Source of the DNA: an uncultured Eubacteriales bacterium
Lineage (GTDB): Bacteria; Bacillota; Clostridia; Christensenellales; Borkfalkiaceae
Assembly (NCBI GenBank): GCA_900556195.1
Contig: USOJ01000090.1
Location: forward strand, 1 to 5,766
Direction: 5' to 3'
DNA: 5,766 nt
The number at the start of each line of letters is the position of its first letter. Positions within the stretch are counted from its first letter, which is position 1. The notes under the pieces are model-generated. The model saw nothing but the letters and a program-made list of their open reading frames with translations. It was not told the origin of the DNA and did no database searches. Shown here one piece after another: positions 1 to 5,766 of this stretch. Position numbers and translations under genes: made by a program.

Positions 1-28
1 GCAAAAGAAAGGGTACCCTTTCTTTTGC
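1..28. repeat. 28-bp perfect palindrome in the intergenic region
   Basis: Bases 1-28 equal their own reverse complement with no mismatch; the arms are GCAAAAGAAAGGG-T and A-CCCTTTCTTTTGC, centred on GGGTACCC. The window starts at the first base of the palindrome, so it may extend further left. Possible roles are a hairpin at the end of an upstream transcript (the right arm ends in a TTTT-containing tail), a dispersed intergenic repeat, or a dyad operator. The sequence alone does not choose between these; the symmetry itself is certain. Confidence 0.9.
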
Positions 29-44
29 GTTGCACGCAAAAGAA
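20..44. repeat. Hairpin (11-bp stem, 3-nt loop) overlapping the palindrome
   Basis: Bases 20-30 (TTCTTTTGCGT) pair perfectly with 34-44 (ACGCAAAAGAA) around the loop TGC. The left arm shares bases 20-28 with the 1-28 palindrome, so the two structures cannot form together in one RNA or DNA strand. An outer 5-bp pairing of AAGGG (9-13) with CCCTT (46-50) could extend this fold, leaving 14-19 and base 45 unpaired. No U-run follows the stem, so on the + strand it is a poor intrinsic terminator. Confidence 0.8.
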
Positions 45-50
45 TCCCTT
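36..50. repeat. Shortened direct copy of the palindrome's left unit
   Basis: Bases 36-50 read GCAAAAGAA-T-CCCTT, while bases 1-20 read GCAAAAGAA-AGGGTA-CCCTT. The second copy therefore looks like the first with the central six bases replaced by a single T, after which similarity stops. This suggests a partly decayed or recombined second copy of the same repeat family upstream of the operon. The match is directly visible; the history is inferred. Confidence 0.65.
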
Positions 51-79
51 AATTGAAATAAAAAAAGAGAGGAGAGAAA

Positions 80-1489
80 ATGAAAAAGTTTTTAGCATTT
101 TTACTCGCGTCGGTTACTTGTTTATCGGTCGCAATCGCAACTTCGTGCAAGGGTAAAAGCAACAACCGCGGCAGCGGTACGGTTAACGTAGAAGTCCCCG
201 ACAAGAACGTCAAAGCAACTATTACGATAGGCGTTCCCGGCACGAACGAGAACGAAAAAACCATGATCGCATGTCTTACCGACGGCTTCAAGGAAGAATA
301 TCCGAACGTGACGTTCGCTTACAAAACCATACAGGTCAATACGTACGGCAACAACATTCAACGTCTTGCGACCTCGCAGAATCTTCCCGATATTATTTGG
401 ACGAATTCGCCCGACGTCTACGAAGTCTACGGATACATGGAACCGCTCGACGAGTATATATCGAAGAGCGACGAACTCGGTCATTTCGGCGCCGCGGGCT
501 TTAACGGCTCGTTCTTCACCGAATATTTTGATATGGGCGCGGTTGGCGGAACGCGTTACTCCGTTCCCCGTTCGTGCGACTGCGTGGTAACTTTCTACCG
601 TAAAGACTGGTTTAATGCGGCGGGCGTAGACATGAGCACGGTTAAAAACGGCTGGACGTGGGACGATATGCTCGCGGCGTGCGCAAAACTCAGAACGTGG
701 CTTGACGCAAACGGGATGAGCGGCGTATATTGCCTCGAACCGAACCTTACTTCGTGGCTTTCGACGAGCGTACCCATGCTTGCTACTTTCGGCAACGACG
801 TCATAAGCGAAAGCGGTAAAAACGTAATCGCCGAAGCGGGTACGGCCGAAACGCTTAACCTTCTTCGCGAAATGGTAGAAAAGAGATATATTCCCGATTC
901 GCAGACTACCGTAGGAAGCGGATTCGAACAAGGCTCGTGCGCTATGTACTTTCAGTCTATGGCTATATCGCAACTTGCGAATAAAAAAGTGTTCTGGAAG
1001 GACGGTAAGTTTGACGCCGGTAAACTCGACCTCGTAACTTTCCCGCTTATAGGCGTGGGCGAAGAAGGCGCGAAAGATTATAGCAAGGCGAAAATCGGCG
1101 CGGGCATAGCGGGTTACTGCATCTCCAGAACGAGTTCGAACAAATCGCTTGCATGGGCGTTCCTTCGCTATCTTTTAAGTAAAGGCGGACAGCAGGAAAT
1201 GGCTCTCAACGGTCTTAACCTTGCTTCGATAAGAAAAGATCTTACCGACCCGAAGACTGCCAACTGGGGTAAAGGTTACGACACTCTCAATCTCGAAGCG
1301 TATACCTGGGGTTCCGAGTACAAAATGTCGCCCGAATTCTTCCAGTACACCAAAATCGGAGCGAAGAAAGGTATCGACACCGCGCTCAAAGAATTGTTCG
1401 TCGACGGCACGAATATGAAAGTAACCGTAGATAAGGCGATAAGCAATTGTAAGAACGCTATCGGCGTCGCTATTTCGTCGGCGCAATAA
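80..1489 (+). CDS. CUT1-type ABC transporter solute-binding lipoprotein
   Basis: This is a 469-residue extracytoplasmic sugar-binding protein that should capture an oligosaccharide and deliver it to the two permeases encoded just downstream. The N-terminus is a lipoprotein signal: Met-Lys-Lys, a hydrophobic core at about residues 4-20, and Ala-Thr-Ser-Cys with lipidated Cys23. The -3 residue of the lipobox is Ala, which is less usual than Leu, Val or Ile. A polar Lys/Ser/Asn/Gly linker follows. Family 1 solute-binding landmarks are present: FKEEYPNV at 70-77, LPDIIWTNS at 102-110, a Val-Pro...FYRKDWFNAAGVD block at about 162-184, and GWTWDDM at 191-197. The length is normal for the family. 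The start at 80 has a strong AGGAG site five bases upstream (70-74). Seven cysteines besides Cys23 are present (166, 168, 201, 218, 287, 347, 457), which is many for a secreted protein and fits an anaerobe. The substrate cannot be named from sequence; the downstream GH99-like genes suggest a complex glycan fragment. Confidence 0.95.
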   Translation: MKKFLAFLLASVTCLSVAIATSCKGKSNNRGSGTVNVEVPDKNVKATITIGVPGTNENEKTMIACLTDGFKEEYPNVTFAYKTIQVNTYGNNIQRLATSQNLPDIIWTNSPDVYEVYGYMEPLDEYISKSDELGHFGAAGFNGSFFTEYFDMGAVGGTRYSVPRSCDCVVTFYRKDWFNAAGVDMSTVKNGWTWDDMLAACAKLRTWLDANGMSGVYCLEPNLTSWLSTSVPMLATFGNDVISESGKNVIAEAGTAETLNLLREMVEKRYIPDSQTTVGSGFEQGSCAMYFQSMAISQLANKKVFWKDGKFDAGKLDLVTFPLIGVGEEGAKDYSKAKIGAGIAGYCISRTSSNKSLAWAFLRYLLSKGGQQEMALNGLNLASIRKDLTDPKTANWGKGYDTLNLEAYTWGSEYKMSPEFFQYTKIGAKKGIDTALKELFVDGTNMKVTVDKAISNCKNAIGVAISSAQ

Positions 1490-1492
1490 AAC

Positions 1493-1498
1493 GGGAGG
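1493..1498 (+). promoter_or_regulatory. Widely spaced ribosome binding site for the first permease
   Basis: GGGAGG lies 12 bases before the ATG at 1511, further than the usual 5-9. No alternative start codon in the permease frame sits closer to it, so the ATG stands. The wide spacing might lower permease translation relative to the abundant binding protein; that is inference. Confidence 0.6.
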
Positions 1499-1510
1499 CG
1501 TAATACGGTT

Positions 1511-2494
1511 ATGACTTCCGTTGCATCCGAAAAGAAAAAATCGGGTAAAATATTAAAGTTTTTAAGAAAAAACTACGTGGGATGGCTTTTTAATCTGCCG
1601 CTCGCGATAGGTATAGTCGTGTTTACGCTTATACCGGTAATATTTTCCCTGATAATGTCGTTTTATCAATCCCCGCAGTTCGTGTTTTCTCCGTCCGACT
1701 GGATGGACACGTTCGTAGGGTTTGAAAACTACGAAAAAATACTTAAAAGTCCGCTTGCGGGATATATCGCCAAAAATACTTTCCTTTACGCGATAATAAG
1801 CGTTCCGCTGGGTCTGATAGCGTCTTATTTTCTCGCGCTGCTCGTGAGCAAAGAGCAGAAAAGGGGAGTAAAGGCTTTCAGAGTCCTTTACTATATGCCG
1901 TGTATGATCCCCGCGGCGGCGAGCGCGGTTATATGGAAAAAACTTACCGCTCTCAACGTACAACGTCCCGACGGAACTTATTTTCAGGGGCTCTTTAACG
2001 AAATACTCGCCGCCTTCGGCGGAAAGCCTTTCAAGTGGCACGACGAAACCGATTTCAGAGCGATGCTTTCGCTTATTTTCTACGGGCTTTGGGGCGCGGG
2101 CGGCGGAATGCTTCTGTGGCTTTCGGCGTTCAAGTCGATAGACAAACAATACTACGAAGCGGCGGATATAGAAGGCGCGTCGAAACTGAGAAAACTCTTT
2201 TCGATAACCCTGCCCATGTCTACTCCAATGATATTCTATAACCTGATAATGTCGGTTATAGGCACGGTGCAGAGTACCGCTCCGCTCACCTTCGGACACG
2301 ACGGAGGCGGCGGAACGCGCGACGCGCTCAATATGCTGGGGCTTCGCATTTACTACCTGTCTTTCGGCGGCGACGCTACTTCTTACGGTCGCGCGAGCGC
2401 GCTTGCGTGGATAACTCTCGTCATAGTCGGCGTGCTTACCGCGATTTTGTTTATGACGAGCAAATGGGTATTTTACGGGGATAGCGACAAATGA
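1511..2494 (+). CDS. CUT1 ABC transporter permease, MalF/UgpA type
   Basis: This 327-residue inner membrane protein is one half of the transmembrane channel of a sugar importer. A Lys-rich cytoplasmic N-terminus is followed by about six predicted membrane segments (roughly 27-50, 87-113, 123-142, 186-207, 237-256, 295-317). The signature EAA loop that docks onto the ATPase is clear at 216-235: EAADIEG followed by the Ile-x-Leu-Pro ending. The Gly-rich stretch at 262-269 occupies the place of the usual Thr-Gly-Gly-Gly-Pro extracytoplasmic loop of MalF-like proteins. The loop between segments three and four (about 145-183) is somewhat long. The gene starts 21 bases after the binding protein gene and overlaps the next permease by four bases, which fits a heterodimer translated from one message. 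Assignment to the family is secure; the substrate is unknown. Confidence 0.95.
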   Translation: MTSVASEKKKSGKILKFLRKNYVGWLFNLPLAIGIVVFTLIPVIFSLIMSFYQSPQFVFSPSDWMDTFVGFENYEKILKSPLAGYIAKNTFLYAIISVPLGLIASYFLALLVSKEQKRGVKAFRVLYYMPCMIPAAASAVIWKKLTALNVQRPDGTYFQGLFNEILAAFGGKPFKWHDETDFRAMLSLIFYGLWGAGGGMLLWLSAFKSIDKQYYEAADIEGASKLRKLFSITLPMSTPMIFYNLIMSVIGTVQSTAPLTFGHDGGGGTRDALNMLGLRIYYLSFGGDATSYGRASALAWITLVIVGVLTAILFMTSKWVFYGDSDK

Positions 2495-3438
2495 TCACGA
2501 CGAAAAATTATTCGTACGGGCTTAAACCTTCGAAAAAGCGTATGAGCGCGCAGACGGTCGTTTCCAACGTAATTCTTTACGCGCTTATGACCGCGCTTGC
2601 GATCGTGCTTCTCGTCCCGTACCTCTATATGATAAACCGAAGTCTTATGACTGCCGACAACGCAAAGTACAGTTACGACTTCTTCACCAAAGATTGGATG
2701 TTATCCAACTTCAAGACCCTTTTCTACGATAAAACCGTCGAAGGTAACAGCGCGAACCCGCTGGCGTATTTAAGCGGTCTTAAATGGACGGTTATAATAA
2801 TCGCGTTCAACCTTATCGCCGTGCCGCTTTCGTCGTCGCTTATCGCGTATTCTTTCGCGAAGTTAAAGTGGACGGGAAGAAACGTAATGTTCTTCCTTAT
2901 GCTCGGCACGATGATGTTGCCTGCTGCGGTTACGCAGTTGCCCCTTTACGTAATGTATTCCAAAAACGGAATTTTCGGGGGCGGCGGCTTCAACTGGCTG
3001 GATACGATATACCCGTTTACGATACCGAACCTTTTCGGCGGCGGCGCGGTGTACATATTCTTAACGCGGCAATTCATGCTCGGAATCCCCAAAGATTTCG
3101 ACGAAGCGGCGAAGATCGACGGAGCGAATACTTTTCAAAGGTATTTCTTCATAACTCTTCCGCTGTGTAAGCCGGTACTTCTTTACGTAATGTCGCAGGT
3201 GTTTATATCCTACTGGGGCGATTATTACGGACCTATGGTATACTGCGACGGCGAGAAAATACGAACTCTCGCGCAGGTCGTATATTACTCCACGAACTCT
3301 ACCGACCGCGTCGGATCGATAAAAGACAATATCGTAATGGCGGGCGCGGTGTTTATGTCGATAATCCCGACGATAATATTCGCTATCTTCCAGAAGCAAC
3401 TTATCGAGGGTGTGTCGATGTCCGGCATTAAAGGCTGA
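2491..3438 (+). CDS. CUT1 ABC transporter permease, MalG/UgpE type
   Basis: This 315-residue membrane protein is the second half of the importer channel and should pair with the preceding permease. About six membrane segments are predicted (roughly 26-48, 98-120, 131-153, 180-198, 227-245, 282-300). The EAA loop is at 205-224 (EAAKIDGAN, ending Ile-Thr-Leu-Pro), and the C-terminus QKQLIEGVSMSGIKG is the classic MalG-type ending. The start codon overlaps the upstream stop as ATGA at 2491-2494, typical of translational coupling, with a modest GGGGA site at 2477-2481. The region after the first membrane helix (about 51-97) is fairly polar and should be extracytoplasmic, facing the binding protein. 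No ATPase gene follows; the next gene is a lipoprotein 14 bases downstream. Confidence 0.95.
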   Translation: MITTKNYSYGLKPSKKRMSAQTVVSNVILYALMTALAIVLLVPYLYMINRSLMTADNAKYSYDFFTKDWMLSNFKTLFYDKTVEGNSANPLAYLSGLKWTVIIIAFNLIAVPLSSSLIAYSFAKLKWTGRNVMFFLMLGTMMLPAAVTQLPLYVMYSKNGIFGGGGFNWLDTIYPFTIPNLFGGGAVYIFLTRQFMLGIPKDFDEAAKIDGANTFQRYFFITLPLCKPVLLYVMSQVFISYWGDYYGPMVYCDGEKIRTLAQVVYYSTNSTDRVGSIKDNIVMAGAVFMSIIPTIIFAIFQKQLIEGVSMSGIKG

Positions 3439-3444
3439 TTATTT

Positions 3445-3458
3445 AAGGGTGAATGATG
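3445..3458 (+). promoter_or_regulatory. Ribosome binding site and double ATG start of the GH99-like gene
   Basis: AAGGGTGA at 3445-3452 is followed by two in-frame ATG codons, at 3453 and 3456. GGG is only three bases from the first ATG but six from the second, so the second start (Met-Lys-Lys) is probably used. The effect on the product is one residue in the signal peptide. Confidence 0.6.
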
Positions 3459-5264
3459 AAAAAAACTGCGGCTGTGGCAATCGCCTTCCTTATGCTGTTT
3501 TCGTTAGCGGGTTGTAAGGGTAAAACCGAAACGAGAACGACTGCGAAGACCTACGACAAGCGCGTTATGGACGATTTCGACTATACTGCGGCTAACTTGT
3601 CGGCGATAGACGATCTTGGCAGAATATCGGCAAAAGGCGACGTCAAAAACGGAAATCAGGTAGGTATTTTCTATCATCTCTGGCACGGGGTACACGAATC
3701 CGCGGGCGAAACGCTCGACCTGACGAAAATACTCAAAGAAAACCCCGACTATCTTAAAAGCGACTACTTGGGCGTAAATTCCAAAAAATTCCACTATTGG
3801 GGCGAGCCGCTTTACGGCTATTATTCTTCGTCCGACCCGTGGGTGTTGACGCGTCATATCGAACTTATGATGCTTATGGATATCGACTTTCTCGTGTACG
3901 ATTACACCAACGCGAGATGTTACGATACGCAGGCTGATTTAATGTTCGGAATTCTCGATTCGCTTGCTAAGCAGGGCTTCAAAGTACCCAAAGTTACGGT
4001 GTACACGAACACCAACTCGCCCGCTTGCATAATGAACGTTTATAACCGCTATCTTGCGCCCGACGCTCCGAGATCGCAATACGCGTATCTTTGGTATTCG
4101 CCTAACGGCAAACCGATGATTATCGGCGTTAAAAATCAGAGTTCGGGTAACGAAACGCTCTATACTTACCTTAAAGAAGAGTTTTTCGATTTCAGAGAGT
4201 CGCAGTGGCCCGACGGCAAGACTACCGTTTCGGACAAAGAAACGGGTTTTCCGTGGATGAGTTGGGAATACCCGCAGGAAAATTACAATGGGTATATGAG
4301 CGTTTCGCTCGCTCAGCATCCCGGAGCGGCTATGAGTAAGGGCGATATGTCCAATTACGGCAGGGGGTACGACTTCAATAAAAGCGAGAACGTTACCGGA
4401 AACGTCAATCTCGGCACTAATTACGAACAGCAGTGGGAAACCGTTTTCAAAAACAACGCCGATAAGAAAAAGCAGAAAGTCGACACCGTTATGATAACGG
4501 GTTTTAACGAATGGATGGCGCAGAAACTCGACGACGGCAACACCGCGTTTTTCGTCGATACGTTCTCGGAAGAATATTCCCGCGACGTAGAGATGATGAA
4601 GGGCGGTTACGGCGATAACTATATCGTTCAGACGGCGATAAACGTAAGAAAATTCAAATATTCGGCGGGTAAAGACTATATCCGTAAAAATATCACGATA
4701 GATATCGAAGACGAAACTTTCGCGGACTGGGCTAAGGTTTTCAATAAATACAAAGATCCCGTCGGCGACGCGATTGAACGGAACTTCACCGACTGTTTCA
4801 GAACGACTACTTATACGGATAATTCCAACCGTAACGACATATCCGAAGTCATGGTCGCAAGCGACGATAAAAACCTTTATATAAGGGTAGTAACGGCGGA
4901 AGATATCACCGATTATAACGGCAGCGACAAAAACTGGATGAACTTGTTTATCCGCACCGATAAGGCGGGTAACGATACTTTCGGCGGATTTAACTTCGTC
5001 GTAAACAGAAGCCCCGACGGCTCGGTTACGAGTTTAGAGCGTTCTCTCGGCGGGGATAACTTCGAAAAAGTTACGGACGTAAAATACAAAAAAATCGGCA
5101 ATTCGATATCGTTTGAAATTCCGTTTTCCGCGCTCGGCGTAACGGCTGACGGCTCGTCCGTGTGGATAAAAGCGACGGATAACGTAACGAATTACAGCGA
5201 TATTCACGATTACTACGTTTCGGGCGACTGCGCGCCGCTCGGAAGATTTGCATACGCATATTGA
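3453..5264 (+). CDS. GH99/WbsX-like lipoprotein with C-terminal CBM9/DOMON-like domain
   Basis: This is a 603-residue surface lipoprotein, probably a glycan-active or glycan-binding protein. A signal peptide ends in a textbook lipobox, Leu-Ala-Gly-Cys, with lipidated Cys21. Residues about 68-400 resemble GH99-like barrels: VGIFYHLWHG at 70-79 as the first strand, PLYGYY (119-124) and WVLTRHIELM (130-139) next, then IDFLVYDYTN at 144-153 (the usual GID-x-hydrophobic-D strand), and MITGFNEW at 347-354, the strand carrying the family's Asn-Glu-Trp motif. In characterised GH99 enzymes a second Glu sits three residues after the first; here that position is Ala356, so hydrolysis by the standard route is doubtful. 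Residues about 437-603 look like a CBM9/DOMON-type beta-sandwich (VMVASDDKNLYIRVVTAEDI at 467-486, SFEIPFSALGV at 553-563). The gene follows the importer by 14 bases and precedes a paralogue by 10. The lipoprotein call is firm; the barrel family is likely; substrate and activity are unknown. Confidence 0.88.
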   Translation: MMKKTAAVAIAFLMLFSLAGCKGKTETRTTAKTYDKRVMDDFDYTAANLSAIDDLGRISAKGDVKNGNQVGIFYHLWHGVHESAGETLDLTKILKENPDYLKSDYLGVNSKKFHYWGEPLYGYYSSSDPWVLTRHIELMMLMDIDFLVYDYTNARCYDTQADLMFGILDSLAKQGFKVPKVTVYTNTNSPACIMNVYNRYLAPDAPRSQYAYLWYSPNGKPMIIGVKNQSSGNETLYTYLKEEFFDFRESQWPDGKTTVSDKETGFPWMSWEYPQENYNGYMSVSLAQHPGAAMSKGDMSNYGRGYDFNKSENVTGNVNLGTNYEQQWETVFKNNADKKKQKVDTVMITGFNEWMAQKLDDGNTAFFVDTFSEEYSRDVEMMKGGYGDNYIVQTAINVRKFKYSAGKDYIRKNITIDIEDETFADWAKVFNKYKDPVGDAIERNFTDCFRTTTYTDNSNRNDISEVMVASDDKNLYIRVVTAEDITDYNGSDKNWMNLFIRTDKAGNDTFGGFNFVVNRSPDGSVTSLERSLGGDNFEKVTDVKYKKIGNSISFEIPFSALGVTADGSSVWIKATDNVTNYSDIHDYYVSGDCAPLGRFAYAY

Positions 5265-5274
5265 CGAGGTATTT

Positions 5275-5766
5275 ATGAAAAAATTATTAAGCGTTATTAT
5301 TGCCTTCGTTCTGGCTACGTTCGCTTTCACGGGGTGTTCTATGAAAAATAATACCGATAACGAAAATCCTGCGCCGTCTGCCGACGGAAGGGTAAAAGAC
5401 AACAGAAATCTCACTCCCGCAGAGTACACTATGATGAATACCGTCGGCACGGACGCTCTCGGCAGATATTTCACCGAGGCGGCGGGTTATAAGACGGATA
5501 CGAAATACGTCGGTATATGGTATTCGCTCTGGCTCGGTCAGCATACCGAACAGCAGGCGGCTATTTACGACAACAGCAAATTGTTGTCTACCGAAGAAGG
5601 TAAAGCCGCGCTCGAATCCATGACAGACAACGAACTTTCCAAAGTAAACGAGTTCCACTTCTGCGCCGAACCGCTTTACGGTTACTATAACATGAACGAC
5701 AAGTGGATAGTAACCCGTCATATGGAACTTTTAACTATGGCGGGCATCGACTATCTGTGCTTCGAT
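5275..5766 (+). CDS. Second GH99-like lipoprotein, N-terminal part (runs off the window)
   Basis: This is an open frame of 164 codons from ATG 5275 to the last base, with no stop, so it is cut by the window edge. A GAGGT site (5266-5270) lies just before the ATG, 10 bases after the previous stop. The product begins with a lipoprotein signal peptide, MKKLLSV then a hydrophobic core, with Phe-Thr-Gly-Cys placing the lipidated Cys at residue 21. A polar Asn/Asp/Pro linker follows. It is a paralogue of the preceding gene: VGIWYSLWLG (79-88) matches VGIFYHLWHG (70-79 there), and residues 126-164 match 112-150 of the upstream protein at 20 of 39 positions without gaps, including EPLYGYY, TRH and ID-x-L-x-x-D. 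A DALGR element at about 59-63 also matches DDLGR upstream. The catalytic-motif region lies outside the window, so whether this copy is active cannot be judged. Confidence 0.9.
   Translation, partial: MKKLLSVIIAFVLATFAFTGCSMKNNTDNENPAPSADGRVKDNRNLTPAEYTMMNTVGTDALGRYFTEAAGYKTDTKYVGIWYSLWLGQHTEQQAAIYDNSKLLSTEEGKAALESMTDNELSKVNEFHFCAEPLYGYYNMNDKWIVTRHMELLTMAGIDYLCFD

Noticed and set aside
1..32. Intrinsic terminator at the palindrome
   Set aside because: The stem has a GC core and a short TTTT stretch, but the T-run belongs to the palindrome arm and is followed by GCG. A terminator is possible for an upstream gene but not supported enough to annotate as such.
30..59. Possible sigma-70 promoter: TTGCAC (30-35) with TGAAAT (54-59)
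   Set aside because: The -35 matches the consensus at only three positions, the -10 at four, with an 18-base spacer, and it overlaps the hairpin. It is too weak to call; the true promoter may lie left of the window.
122..973. Long open frame of 283 codons on the - strand across the binding protein gene
   Set aside because: It is a shadow of the + strand gene. TTA, CTA and TCA codons are rare in that gene, which leaves the opposite strand short of stops. The translation is Arg/Val/His/Phe-rich, lacks recognisable motifs, and has no convincing ribosome site.
1562..2299. 245-codon open frame on the - strand inside the first permease gene
   Set aside because: The + strand frame has clear permease features, including the EAA loop. 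The antisense product is Arg/Tyr-rich with no domain signal, as expected from codon bias.
2294..2317. Gly-rich stretch GHDGGGG in the first permease as a nucleotide-binding loop
   Set aside because: It sits where MalF-like permeases carry a Gly-rich extracytoplasmic loop, lacks a Walker Lys-Ser/Thr, and the protein has no ATPase domain.
5287..5721. 144-codon open frame on the - strand near the right edge
   Set aside because: The overlapping + strand frame has a ribosome site, a lipoprotein signal and clear similarity to the upstream gene; the antisense frame has none of these.

Overview
The window looks like part of a glycan-uptake operon from a Gram-positive-type anaerobe, probably an uncultured member of Bacillota (class Clostridia). 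The reasons are purine-rich Shine-Dalgarno sites, three consecutive lipoproteins with Lys-Lys starts, a CUT1-type sugar importer with no adjacent ATPase gene, and several free cysteines in predicted extracytoplasmic proteins. Codon use is moderately GC-rich (many GCG, TCG, CGC and GAC codons, but also ATA for Ile). The taxonomic call is inference; there is no rRNA or marker gene here.

Layout: bases 1-50 hold a compact set of palindromic and direct repeats. A 28-bp perfect palindrome overlaps a second hairpin, and a shortened copy of the repeat unit follows. From base 80 to the right edge, everything is one tightly packed + strand gene string: (1) lipoprotein solute-binding protein, 80-1489; (2) MalF/UgpA-type permease, 1511-2494; (3) MalG/UgpE-type permease, 2491-3438, overlapping gene 2 by 4 bases (ATGA); (4) a 603-residue lipoprotein with a GH99/WbsX-like barrel and a C-terminal CBM9/DOMON-like domain, 3453-5264; (5) the start of a second, related GH99-like lipoprotein, 5275 to the window edge. 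Gaps between genes are 21 bases or less, or an overlap, and I see no internal terminator, so co-transcription is likely.

Working model (inference): the two surface-anchored GH99-like proteins bind or process an extracellular glycan, the solute-binding lipoprotein captures the released oligosaccharide, and the two permeases import it, powered by a shared MsmX/UgpC-type ATPase encoded elsewhere. The most notable points are the tandem paralogous GH99-like lipoproteins inside a CUT1 operon, and the apparent loss in gene 4 of the second glutamate of the GH99 catalytic motif (Asn-Glu-Trp-Met-Ala instead of Asn-Glu-Trp-x-Glu). That loss suggests either a binding role or altered chemistry. No mobile element, tRNA, rRNA or CRISPR was seen.
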